Below the pieces are notes generated by a model that saw only the letters and a list, made by a program, of their open reading frames with translations, made no database searches and was not told where the DNA came from. From positions 558,001-622,000 of the forward strand of contig JAUZVC010000003.1 of the NCBI GenBank assembly GCA_031844405.1: 64,000 bases of DNA, in the 5' to 3' direction. Below are positions 16,466 through 24,268 of the stretch, one piece after another; positions within the stretch are counted from its first letter, which is position 1, and every line of letters begins with the position of its first letter. A program made the translations under genes and the position numbers. Source of the stretch: Knoellia sp031844405 (GTDB lineage: Bacteria; Actinomycetota; Actinomycetes; Actinomycetales; Dermatophilaceae).

Positions 16466-16918
16466 TCAGCTCGTGGCGAGCGAGGTGTCGTCGACGACGA
16501 AGGACGTCTGCAGCGAGGAGTCCTCGCTCAGCAGGAACCTCACCGTGACCGTCTTGCCCCTGTATGCCGTGACGTTGAACGTCTTCTGGCTCCAGGTCGT
16601 GCTCGTCCCGACGTTGGAGTACGTCGCCAGTGTGGAGGTCGTCGAACCGTCGACGACCTGGACGCGCATCGTGTCGTAGACCGTGCTGCCGGTCTCCGCG
16701 GTGTCGGAGCGGAGCCAGAAGGACAGCGTCGCGCTGCTCACCGTCGACGGGATGGCGACCGACTGCTGCACCGTCTCGGTCGACGTCGAGCCGTTGCCAC
16801 CCAGCCAGGCCTTCCAGGTTCCCGTGCGCGCGGGCCTTCCGGTGCTGTTCGTGATCGGACCGGCCGTGCCCGTCCAGCTCACCGCGCCGGACTCGAAGCC
16901 CGGGTTCTGGAGCAGGTT
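16466..16918 (-). repeat. C-terminal module repeat, copy 1 (in the M28 gene)
   Basis: Encodes the ~150-residue module starting NLLQNPGFESG. Long stretches match copy 2 at DNA level, for example the 34 bases on the + strand starting near 16487 and near 18010. This points to duplication or gene conversion between neighbours. Confidence 0.8.
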
Positions 16919-17923
16919 GGCACTCGGCGGGGGCGTCGTGCCGAAGTCCTTCGCGGCATACAGCCACAGCATGTGTCCGACGAGGTCGACTCCACGGTCG
17001 AGCGCGGTGACGTTGATGTTCGACGTCGTGTCGCACGAGGAGTGGTAGCACGGGTCGAAGGCCCGGCCCGCGGTGCCGCCCCACTTCTGCGCCTGGGCCG
17101 ACGACTTGAGCGACTCGGCGCCGCTGAAGATCCCGGCGGTCGGGATGCCGTAGGAGCGGAACGCGGCGTGGTCGCTGCGACCCTGCACGTCGATGTACTC
17201 CCACGGGATGCCCTTCGACGCGTACCAGCTCGTGAGCTCGTCGCGCGCGCCGTTGCCGGCCGGGTTGTCGTCGTAGACGAAGTAGCCCGGGTTGGGCGAG
17301 CCGATCATGTCGACGTTGAGGTAGGCCTCGATCCTGTCCTTGTCGGCCGTCGGCAGCGTGCTCATGTAGTGCTTCGAGCCGAGCAGCCCGAGCTCCTCGG
17401 CTCCCCAGAACGCCACGCGCACACGGTTCTTCGCGGTCTGGCCGCTCGCGGCATACGCGAGGGCGGCCTCGAGGACTCCGGCGCTGCCGGAGCCGTTGTC
17501 GTTGATGCCGGCGCCGTTCGCGACGCTGTCGAGGTGGCCGCCGAGCATGACGACGTGGTTGGCGTCGCCCGCCGGCCACTCCGCGATGAGGTTCGATGAG
17601 GTGCCGGACGACGTCGAGAAGCTCTGGACCGTCGTCGTCCAGCCCGCCGCGTCGAGCTTGCCCTTGACCCAGCTGACCGACGCGGCATAGCCGGGACGGC
17701 CCGTGCCGCGGTTGCCGCCGTTGGCGTTCGCGATCGACTGGAGCTGCGTGAGGTGGGCCTGGGTGTTCGTCACCGAAAGGTCCGGGCCGGCGGCCGCGGC
17801 GGTGGTGGTCGTTGTGGTCGTCGTGGTCGTGGCCGCGCTCGGTGCCGCCGTCGCGGTTCCGCTCACGGCGACGCCGAGCGCGAGCGCCGCCAGGGGCACG
17901 CCGAGCAGGGTGGTGTTCGCCAT
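16466..17923 (-). CDS. Secreted M28 aminopeptidase with C-terminal accessory module
   Basis: 485 residues. Signal peptide ~1-27, then a low-complexity run of ten Thr (~32-41). The catalytic domain (~48-325) closely resembles Streptomyces griseus aminopeptidase S. Zinc ligands and catalytic residues read as His130 (GGHLDSV), Asp142 (INDNGSGSAG), Glu176-Glu177 (GAEELGLLGS), Asp205 (DMIGSPNPGYFVYDD) and His294 (CYHSSCD, with a probable disulfide). It should release N-terminal amino acids from extracellular peptides. Residues ~336-485 form a beta-rich module nearly identical to the one on the upstream M4 protease. AAGGA precedes the ATG. It lies 67 bases downstream of the M4 gene behind a strong hairpin. 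Confidence 0.93.
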   Translation of the reverse strand: MANTTLLGVPLAALALGVAVSGTATAAPSAATTTTTTTTTTAAAAGPDLSVTNTQAHLTQLQSIANANGGNRGTGRPGYAASVSWVKGKLDAAGWTTTVQSFSTSSGTSSNLIAEWPAGDANHVVMLGGHLDSVANGAGINDNGSGSAGVLEAALAYAASGQTAKNRVRVAFWGAEELGLLGSKHYMSTLPTADKDRIEAYLNVDMIGSPNPGYFVYDDNPAGNGARDELTSWYASKGIPWEYIDVQGRSDHAAFRSYGIPTAGIFSGAESLKSSAQAQKWGGTAGRAFDPCYHSSCDTTSNINVTALDRGVDLVGHMLWLYAAKDFGTTPPPSANLLQNPGFESGAVSWTGTAGPITNSTGRPARTGTWKAWLGGNGSTSTETVQQSVAIPSTVSSATLSFWLRSDTAETGSTVYDTMRVQVVDGSTTSTLATYSNVGTSTTWSQKTFNVTAYRGKTVTVRFLLSEDSSLQTSFVVDDTSLATS

Positions 17924-17950
17924 CAGGTGTCCTTCGGGGTCGGGACAGCG

Positions 17951-17984
17951 ACGTGGGCCGGCGCCCGAGGACGCCGGCCCACGT
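17951..17984 (-). terminator. Terminator-like hairpin after the M4 protease
   Basis: Perfect 13-bp stem (ACGTGGGCCGGCG and its complement) with an 8-base loop, just after the M4 stop and before the M28 start. It probably limits readthrough between the two protease genes. Confidence 0.65.
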
Positions 17985-17990
17985 GTGCCG

Positions 17991-18446
17991 TCAGCTGGTG
18001 GCGAGTGCCGTGTCGTCGACGACGAAGGACGTCTGCAGCGAGGAGTCCTCGTTCATGAGGAACTTCACCGTGATCGTCTTTCCCTTGTATGCCGTGACGT
18101 TGAACGACTTCTGGGTGTAGGTCGCGTTCGTCCCGACGTTGGTGTAGGTCGCCAGCGTCGACGTCGTCGAGCCGTCGACGACCTGCACGCGCATCGAGTC
18201 GTAGGCGGTGCTGCCGCTCTCCGCGGTGTCGGTGCGCAGCCAGAACGACAGCGTCGCGCTCGTCAAGGTCGACGGGATGGCCACCGACTGCTGCACCGTC
18301 TCGGTCGAGGTCGAGCCGTTGCCGCCGAGCCACATCTTCCACGAGCCGGTGCGCGCGGGGCGGCCGGTGTTGTTCGTGATCGGGCCGGCCGTGCCGGTCC
18401 AGACCGTGGCCCCTGACTCGAAGCCCGGGTTGCCGAGCAGGTTGCC
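17991..18446 (-). repeat. C-terminal module repeat, copy 2 (in the M4 gene)
   Basis: Encodes the module starting NLLGNPGFESG. At the protein level it differs from copy 1 at only a minority of positions, and both copies end with VVDD and LATS. Confidence 0.8.
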
Positions 18447-20072
18447 CGACGGCGGGGTCGTCGGCGTCGGGGTCGGCGTGGGCGTCGAGCCGCCGCCGCA
18501 GGTCTCCGTGCCGGCCGGGACCGAGATGGCGTTGAACGCCGCCTCGACCGAGGCGCAGGTCTGGCTCGTCGCGCCGTAGAGCTCCTTGGCGGAGGCGATG
18601 GCGCCGTTGCGCGCCGCGGCATACGTGCTGCCCGAGGTGAGCTTCGTCGAGAGGGTGCGGTACCAGACCTTCTCGATGTTGGTGCGGCCCGCACCGGTGA
18701 CCGCCGGCGCGCCACCGCAGGTGGCGCTGTTGTAGCTCACGCCGTTGATCGTCTTGGCACCCGAGCCCTCGGCCGCCATGTAGAACCAGTGGTTGAGCGC
18801 GCCCGAGGAGTAGTGCGGGTCGAGGTTCTTGGTGTTCGTCGACCAGCAGTCGGGGCTCTGGCCGTCCTTGCTCGGCTTGTCCATGTAGCGCAGCGGGGTG
18901 CCGTTGCCGTTGATGTTGATCTTCTCGCCGATGAGGTAGTCGCCCACGTCGGTGGAGTTGTTGGCATAGAACTCGACCGCCGTGCCGAAGATGTCGGACG
19001 TCGCCTCGTTGAGGCCCCCGGCGTCGCCGCTGTAGTTGAGGTTGGCGGTGTTCTCGGTGACGCCGTGGCTCATCTCGTGTGCGGCGACGTCGATCGACGT
19101 GAGCGGCCGCGTGTTGCCAGAGCCGTCTCCGTAGGTCATCTGGGTGCCGTCCCAGAAGGCGTTGACGTAGGCGTTGCCGTAGTGGACACGGCTGCGGGCG
19201 CCGGTGCCGTTGTTCCAGATGCCGGCGCGGCCGAGGACCGAGTTGTAGTAGGCGTAGGTCTTCTCGGCGCCGTACTGCGCGTCGACGCCCGCGGTCTGGC
19301 GCGAGGTCGTCGAGCCGTTGCCCCAGATGTTGTCGGCGTCGGTGAACTGCGTGCCCGTCCCGGACGTCGCCCCGTTGAGGTCGGTCGTGTAGTTGCCGAT
19401 CGAGTCCCTGAGCTGCCACGTGCTGCCCGACTGGATGGAGTTGAGAGTGACCTGGCCCGAGTACTGCGAGTTGCCGGTGCCCTGCTTGACCTCGTCCCAC
19501 GAGTGGAGGACCGCGCCGTTGTCGGCGTCGACGAGGGTGTGCAGGCGGGTGGGGGTCTGGTCGGCCTTGATGCCCTCGGTGACGACCTCCCAGGCGAGGC
19601 GCGGGGCGTCGCCGCCGGCCCAGACGACGAGCTCGCTGTCCTCGACTGTGCTCCTGGCGGTGCGCTGGGCCTTCTGCGAGGCGACGCCGCGCGCCTCGGC
19701 CTCGCTCTTGCGCGGCGTCGTGGAGGCCACGGCCGCGCGACCGGAGGCGTTGACGTGCACATCCTGCTTGGCGCCCTTCGGCGAGTTCTCGACGACGAGG
19801 TCGCCACCGATGACGCGCAGGCCCTTGAAGGTGCGGTCGTAGCGGACGTGCTGCGTGCCGTCGGGGTCGGTGACGACCGAGCGCAGCACGAGCTTCTCGT
19901 CGGCCGAGAGCCCGAGCGCAGCGTGGTCGCGCTGGGGGTCGACCTTGGACGTCGCGGCGCCCGGCGCGGCGCCGGGGGCGGCCGTCAGCCCGAGCGCGCC
20001 GGCGACGGGCAGGGCCAGGGGAAGGGCCAGTGCGGCGGTGACCGCCATGGCTCCGGTGGTACGTCGAATCAC
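17991..20072 (-). CDS. Secreted M4 (thermolysin-family) neutral protease
   Basis: 693 residues. Order: signal peptide (~1-27), FTP/PepSY-type propeptide (~45-200), M4 catalytic domain (~205-525), Thr/Pro linker, beta-rich C-terminal module (~545-693). The zinc site is HEMSH (332-336) with Glu356 in GGLNEATSD; the transition-state His is in DPHYSSGALNHWFY. Cysteines in the catalytic domain (DCWS, TCGG, TCAS, TCGG) suggest disulfides. I chose the GTG because AAGAGG lies 6 bases upstream and the signal peptide starts there (MIRRTTGAM). Together with the M28 enzyme it would break down external protein to amino acids. The shared C-terminal module may bind substrate or cell surface. Confidence 0.93.
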   Translation of the reverse strand: MIRRTTGAMAVTAALALPLALPVAGALGLTAAPGAAPGAATSKVDPQRDHAALGLSADEKLVLRSVVTDPDGTQHVRYDRTFKGLRVIGGDLVVENSPKGAKQDVHVNASGRAAVASTTPRKSEAEARGVASQKAQRTARSTVEDSELVVWAGGDAPRLAWEVVTEGIKADQTPTRLHTLVDADNGAVLHSWDEVKQGTGNSQYSGQVTLNSIQSGSTWQLRDSIGNYTTDLNGATSGTGTQFTDADNIWGNGSTTSRQTAGVDAQYGAEKTYAYYNSVLGRAGIWNNGTGARSRVHYGNAYVNAFWDGTQMTYGDGSGNTRPLTSIDVAAHEMSHGVTENTANLNYSGDAGGLNEATSDIFGTAVEFYANNSTDVGDYLIGEKININGNGTPLRYMDKPSKDGQSPDCWSTNTKNLDPHYSSGALNHWFYMAAEGSGAKTINGVSYNSATCGGAPAVTGAGRTNIEKVWYRTLSTKLTSGSTYAAARNGAIASAKELYGATSQTCASVEAAFNAISVPAGTETCGGGSTPTPTPTPTTPPSGNLLGNPGFESGATVWTGTAGPITNNTGRPARTGSWKMWLGGNGSTSTETVQQSVAIPSTLTSATLSFWLRTDTAESGSTAYDSMRVQVVDGSTTSTLATYTNVGTNATYTQKSFNVTAYKGKTITVKFLMNEDSSLQTSFVVDDTALATS

Positions 20073-20267
20073 GTCGTGCCTCTTCTCGTTCGGGCAGCCC
20101 GGGGTGACGTGCTGCCACGGTGAAAGCGTCGTCCCCCTCCGGTGCGGCCGCGGGTGTGCCACGGGCTTCGGCGCCGTCCGAACACAACCGGCGAACCCGA
20201 TCCGCCGTCAACGAATCTGACCAATCCTTTGCCAAGTCCGGACTTTGTCCGGTCCGGGCACACCGCC

Positions 20268-20295
20268 GGTCAAGTGCCGGTCAAGAACGGGTCAA
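20268..20295. promoter_or_regulatory. Three GGTCAA direct repeats with 11-bp period
   Basis: GGTCAA begins at 20268, 20279 and 20290, exactly one helical turn apart, so all three face the same side of DNA. They lie in the 327-base divergent region between the M4 protease and ctaA, about 100 bases upstream of the ctaA -10. On the other strand each reads TTGACC, which also resembles a -35. A palindrome AGTCCGGACT lies nearby. No clear M4 promoter could be fixed in this region. Confidence 0.55.
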
Positions 20296-20387
20296 CGGGC
20301 GACACGACCGCTCGACCACCCGCCTCGCCCCCGCCTCGCCGCCGGCCTCCCGCCCCACCGGGCGCGGGCCTGCGCAGCCGGCTCGCC

Positions 20388-20399
20388 TACCCTGCGGTG
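20388..20399 (+). promoter_or_regulatory. Leaderless promoter of ctaA
   Basis: TACCCT at 20388-20393, six bases, then GTG at 20400. An in-frame GTG directly before it is too close to the -10. Confidence 0.5.
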
Positions 20400-21287
20400 G
20401 TGAGCACGCACGTACCCCGGGTCCATCGCCACATCCTGCTCGCCAACCTCGTGGCCCAGGTGGGGATCATCCTCACCGGCGGCCTCGTCCGCCTCACCGG
20501 CAGCGGCCTCGGGTGCCCCACGTGGCCCGAGTGCGTCCCAGGCTCCTACGTGCCCGTGCGCGAGCAGGAGGAGGGCATCCACAAGGTCATCGAGTTCGGC
20601 AACCGCACGCTGACCGGCGCCCTGGCCATCGTGGCGGTCCTCGCCGTCTGGGCCGTGTGGAGGTGGACGCCCGTCCGCCGGCTCAAGGTCGCGGCCGTCA
20701 CCGTGCTCGTCGGCGTGGCGGTGCAGGCGCTGCTCGGAGGAGTCACCGTCCTCACCGAGCTGCACCCCGTCACCGTTGCCGCCCACTTCCTCGTGTCGGC
20801 CGGCCTCGTCGCGGCGGCGGCCTACCTCTGGTTCTGCCGTGACGAGCCCGACGGGACGCCGACGCCGCTCGTCCACGACCTCGTCCGCACGGTCGCCCGA
20901 GTGACGTGCGGCGTCGCGGCCGTCGTCCTCACCCTCGGCACGGTCGTCACCGGGTCCGGACCGCACTCCGGCGACGCCGACGCGCCCGCCCGCTTCGGCT
21001 TCGACCCGCGCACCATCTCGTGGCTGCACGCCGACGCCGTCATGCTCTTCATCGGCCTCGTCGTCGCGGTCTGGCTCGCGACGCGGCTCTCCTCCGCACC
21101 GGCACGCGTGGCCGCGACGTGGCGCACCGTCCTCCTCGTCACGCTGGCCCAGGGCCTCATCGGCTACGTGCAGTACCTCACCGACCTCCCCGAGGTCCTC
21201 GTCCTGGCGCACATGCTCGGCGCCTCGCTCCTCGTCGTCGCTCTCACCGCCGGCCTCGTCGCGCTACGGACAATTCCACAAGAGTAG
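20400..21287 (+). CDS. ctaA: Heme A synthase (CtaA/COX15)
   Basis: 295 residues with eight predicted membrane helices. It oxidises a methyl group of heme O to make heme A for aa3-type cytochrome c oxidase. Family stretches are GGLVRLTGSGLGCPTWPECV (~28-47), with one Cys pair member, IEFGNRTLTG (~64-73), and ELHPVTVAAHF and WLHADAVMLF, whose His residues are heme-ligand candidates. The start at GTG fits a TACCCT -10 six bases upstream; the Arg-rich extension further 5' is not plausible. ctaB lies about 1.9 kb away on the opposite strand, so the two steps of heme A synthesis are encoded close together. Confidence 0.92.
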   Translation: MSTHVPRVHRHILLANLVAQVGIILTGGLVRLTGSGLGCPTWPECVPGSYVPVREQEEGIHKVIEFGNRTLTGALAIVAVLAVWAVWRWTPVRRLKVAAVTVLVGVAVQALLGGVTVLTELHPVTVAAHFLVSAGLVAAAAYLWFCRDEPDGTPTPLVHDLVRTVARVTCGVAAVVLTLGTVVTGSGPHSGDADAPARFGFDPRTISWLHADAVMLFIGLVVAVWLATRLSSAPARVAATWRTVLLVTLAQGLIGYVQYLTDLPEVLVLAHMLGASLLVVALTAGLVALRTIPQE

Positions 21288-21317
21288 TTGCACAAGAGTT
21301 CTTGTGGGGTCTACCGT
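21277..21317 (+). promoter_or_regulatory. Promoter and operator of the ArsR-family regulator
   Basis: TTGCAC (21288-21293), 18 bases, TACCGT (21312-21317), 7 bases, ATG. Between the two hexamers lies a perfect palindrome, CACAAGA-GT-TCTTGTG (21291-21306), and another half-site CACAAGAG starts at 21277. A dimer bound there would cover the -35 and spacer, so autorepression is likely. Confidence 0.7.
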
Positions 21318-21324
21318 CGCTGGC

Positions 21325-21933
21325 ATGACCCCCGACGCGCGACCCCCGCGACCCGAACCCTCTCCCCCTCACGGCGTCCGCACGATCACCGACGCCAAGG
21401 CCCTCTCCGCCATGGCCAACCCCTTCCGCTCGCGCATGATGGACGCGCTCAAGGTCGACGGCCCCTCGACCGCCTCGGCCCTCGCGGCGCGCACCGGGCA
21501 GGCGGTGGGCTCGGCGAGCCACCACCTCAAGGTGCTCGCCGAGGCAGGTCTCGTCGAGGAGGCGCCCGAGCTCGCCAAGGACCGCCGCGAGCGGTGGTGG
21601 CGCCTCGTCGACCCCGGCACCCGCTGGTCGCGTGCCGACTTCGCCTCCGACACCGCGGCCGTCACCGCTGCCTACGCCGCCGAGGCGCTCGCGCTCCAGC
21701 GCCAGTTCGAGCGGGTCCAGGAGTGGAACGCCAACGCCGCCACCGTCCCCGAGTGGGACGACGCGGCCTTCGCGACGCAGAACTGGATGCGGCTCAGCCC
21801 CGCCGAGATGCGGGAGATGGCCGAGGAGCTCGTCGAGGTGCTCGTCCGTTGGAGCCGGCGCGAGGTCCCCGACGACGACGTCGAGCGCGAACCCGTCTTC
21901 GTCTTCGCCCGTGGCTTCCCGGCTCAGCCGTGA
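21325..21933 (+). CDS. ArsR-family (winged-helix) transcriptional regulator
   Basis: 202 residues. The winged helix-turn-helix is at ~22-85 (ALSAMANPFRSRMMDALKVDGPSTASALAARTG with recognition helix GSASHHLKVLAEAGLVEE), followed by a helical C-terminal half without a Cys metal site. This resembles the ArsR-like regulators that sense organic ligands rather than metals. It is probably leaderless from ATG. Its stop overlaps the start of the MFS gene (GTGA), so it should control that exporter and itself through the palindrome in its promoter. Confidence 0.87.
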   Translation: MTPDARPPRPEPSPPHGVRTITDAKALSAMANPFRSRMMDALKVDGPSTASALAARTGQAVGSASHHLKVLAEAGLVEEAPELAKDRRERWWRLVDPGTRWSRADFASDTAAVTAAYAAEALALQRQFERVQEWNANAATVPEWDDAAFATQNWMRLSPAEMREMAEELVEVLVRWSRREVPDDDVEREPVFVFARGFPAQP

Positions 21934-23228
21934 GCGCCCTCCCTCCTGCACTGCGGGACAACACGAACTTCCGCCTCCTCTGGGCCGGCGAGGGGATCAG
22001 CGTCCTCGGTTCGATGACGACGACCGTCGTCTTCCCTCTCGTCGCCGTCACCGAGTTCGACGCCGGCCCCATCTGGATGGGCCTGCTCGCCGGCGCGATC
22101 TGGCTCCCCTGGCTCGTCCTCGGACTCTTCGCGGGCGCCTGGGTCGACCGGTCCGACCCGCGTCGCGTGATGATGGCGGCCGACCTCGCTGCCGCTGCCG
22201 CCGTCGGCACCGTCCCGCTCGCCTGGGCGCTCGGCCTGCTCACCCTCCCCCACCTCGTCCTGGCCGCGCTGGGAGTCGGGTGCACCGCGGTCTTCTTCAG
22301 GACGGCATACACCGCTTTCCTCCCCCGCGTGGTCGCGGACGGCGACCTCGAGCGCGCGAACGCGCGTCTCTTCGGGACCGAGTCGGCGATGCAGATCGGC
22401 GGTCCCGGGGTCGGCGGGCTCCTCGTCCAGGTCCTCTCGGCCGCGTATGCCGTCGTGCTCGACGTCGTGGGCTACCTCGCCTCGTTCCTGTGCCTGGCGA
22501 GGATGCGCCCGGAGCAGCTGGGTCCCGCCCCGGACCAGCCGCCGCGCCGCCCGATGGTGGCCCTCGTCCGCGAGGGCGTCGCGATCGTGGCCCGCGACCG
22601 GTTCCTCCGCTACTTCGCGCTCACCGGTGGCGTGAGCAACTTCGCGCTCACCGGCTACGGCGCGCTGCTCGTCCTCTTCCTCGTCCGGGACCTGGGGCTC
22701 GAGCCCGGGTCGGTGGGTCTCGTCATGGCAGTGGGAGCCGTCGGCGGCCTCCTCGGCGCGACGGTCGCGACCCGCACGACGGCGTGGCTCGGCCACGCCG
22801 GGGCCCTGCGCTGGCTCCAGGTCCTCGGTGGCCCGCCGGCCATCCTCATCGGCCTCGCCCGTCCCGGGCTCGGTGCCGCACTGGTGGGCGTGGGGTCGGT
22901 GCTCGTGGGCATGGGTGTCGTCGGCGCCAACGTCGTGCGCCGGTCGTTCACGATGCGCTACGTCCCCGCCGAGCTGCTCGGGCGCACCACGGCCACGTCG
23001 GCCGTCCTCAACTTCGGCACGATGCCGCTCGCCGGACTCGTCGCCGGCGGGCTGGGCACCTGGGTCGGGGTGCGCGAGACGATCCTTCTCATGGCGGCGA
23101 TGCACGCACTGTGCTCACTCGCGGTCTTCGTCAGCCCGTTCCGCAGCGGCCGTGAGCTGCCCGGTCAGCCGATGGAGAGGTGGACCAGCGGGTCGACCGC
23201 GACGGCGAGGAAGAGCAGCGTCACGTAG
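21930..23228 (+). CDS. MFS exporter
   Basis: 432 residues with about twelve membrane helices in two halves. Sequence type is that of the MFS_3/enterobactin-exporter-like group common beside ArsR-type regulators; FAGAWVDRSDPRRVMMAADL (~66-85) is the conserved loop between helices 2 and 3. A drug or metabolite efflux role is likely, substrate unknown. Translation is coupled to the regulator by GTGA. Its last 64 bases overlap the 3' end of ctaB on the other strand, and the final ~20 residues (GQPMERWTSGST...) lie inside that overlap; the last hydrophobic helix ends before it. Confidence 0.87.
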   Translation: MSALPPALRDNTNFRLLWAGEGISVLGSMTTTVVFPLVAVTEFDAGPIWMGLLAGAIWLPWLVLGLFAGAWVDRSDPRRVMMAADLAAAAAVGTVPLAWALGLLTLPHLVLAALGVGCTAVFFRTAYTAFLPRVVADGDLERANARLFGTESAMQIGGPGVGGLLVQVLSAAYAVVLDVVGYLASFLCLARMRPEQLGPAPDQPPRRPMVALVREGVAIVARDRFLRYFALTGGVSNFALTGYGALLVLFLVRDLGLEPGSVGLVMAVGAVGGLLGATVATRTTAWLGHAGALRWLQVLGGPPAILIGLARPGLGAALVGVGSVLVGMGVVGANVVRRSFTMRYVPAELLGRTTATSAVLNFGTMPLAGLVAGGLGTWVGVRETILLMAAMHALCSLAVFVSPFRSGRELPGQPMERWTSGSTATARKSSVT

Positions 23229-24145
23229 GTGATCGAGAAGTGGAAGAGGCGCATCGGCTTGAGCACCTTGGTGGCGGCGCCCTGTGTCGCCAGGCGAAGG
23301 AGCCGATGTGCCTCGCCCACGAAGACGACACCGCTCGCGACGGCCGCTGCGAGGTAGATCCAGCCCATGTCCGCCACCGGCACGAGGGCCAGCGACACGG
23401 CGACCATGACCCAGCTGTAGGCGACGATCTGCCGCGCCACCGCGATGGCACCGCGCTCGACCGGCAGCATCGGCACGTGCGCGTTGGCGTAGTCGTCCTT
23501 GAACGCCATCGACAGCGGCCAGTAGTGCGGCGGCGTCCAGAAGAAGATGACGAGGAAGAGGATGACCGCCGGCCAGCCGACCGTCCCGGTCACGGCGGAC
23601 CAGCCGATGAGGGTCGGCATGCAGCCGGCGACACCGCCCCAGACGATGTTCTGGGACGTGCGGCGCTTGAGCACCATCGTGTAGAGCCACGCGTAGAGGA
23701 CGATCGCGGCCAGGGACAGCAGCGCGGACGCGACGTTGACGAGCACGAGGAACCACGCGGTCGACAGCGCCGTGAGGACGAGGCCGAAGACGACGCCCGC
23801 GCGGGGCGAGATCTCGCCGGTCACCATGGGGCGGTTGCGGGTCCGGTCCATGAGCGCGTCGATGTCGCGGTCGTAGACGCAGTTGAACGTGTTGGCTGCG
23901 CCGGCGCTCAGCGTCCCGCCGACGAGGGTGGCCACGACGAGCCACAGGTCGGGGACGCCGCGCTCGGCGAGGAACATCACCGGAACCGTCGTCACGAGCA
24001 GCAGCTCGATGATCCGGGGCTTCGTCAGCGAGACGTAGCTGCCGACCGTTCGCTTCCAGCCCGACGTCGGTCGGGCCGACGAGGCGGTGGTGGTCGGGGC
24101 GGTTCCCACGGCGTCCTTCGTGTGTGCTCTGGAGCGGCTGGTCAC
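23165..24145 (-). CDS. ctaB: Protoheme IX farnesyltransferase (heme O synthase)
   Basis: 326 residues, UbiA-superfamily membrane enzyme (about nine helices) that adds a farnesyl group to heme B. The Mg-prenyl diphosphate site is NTFNCVYDRDIDALMDRTRNRPM (~105-127) with its Asp-rich motif; the second polar loop is AFKDDYANAHVPM. A ~40-residue hydrophilic N-terminus precedes the first helix. The start is GTG without a Shine-Dalgarno; a TAGACT lies 4 bases upstream, a little close for a leaderless -10. It is divergent from tkt, as in mycobacteria (Rv1451/Rv1449c). Confidence 0.93.
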   Translation of the reverse strand: MTSRSRAHTKDAVGTAPTTTASSARPTSGWKRTVGSYVSLTKPRIIELLLVTTVPVMFLAERGVPDLWLVVATLVGGTLSAGAANTFNCVYDRDIDALMDRTRNRPMVTGEISPRAGVVFGLVLTALSTAWFLVLVNVASALLSLAAIVLYAWLYTMVLKRRTSQNIVWGGVAGCMPTLIGWSAVTGTVGWPAVILFLVIFFWTPPHYWPLSMAFKDDYANAHVPMLPVERGAIAVARQIVAYSWVMVAVSLALVPVADMGWIYLAAAVASGVVFVGEAHRLLRLATQGAATKVLKPMRLFHFSITYVTLLFLAVAVDPLVHLSIG

Positions 24146-24209
24146 AGCGAGTCTAACGGTGGCCGGTCATGCGGCGAGACACGGTCGTCCACTGCGCTGG
24201 GGCGCGGTC

Positions 24210-24215
24210 TAGGGT
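24210..24215 (+). promoter_or_regulatory. -10 element of the tkt operon
   Basis: TAGGGT about 53 bases before the tkt GTG, so this transcript has a leader of ~45 bases, unlike the leaderless genes nearby. Confidence 0.45.
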
Positions 24216-24268
24216 GGGATCGACCGTTTGACCTGCATCACAGTGCCGCGACGTCAGAGAGGCTTCAC

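Noticed and set aside
11812..20072. Genomic island of secreted enzymes
   Set aside because: Composition and the density of the iterated word are the same as in neighbouring genes, and there is no integrase, tRNA or direct-repeat boundary. Insertion relative to mycobacterial order may be old.
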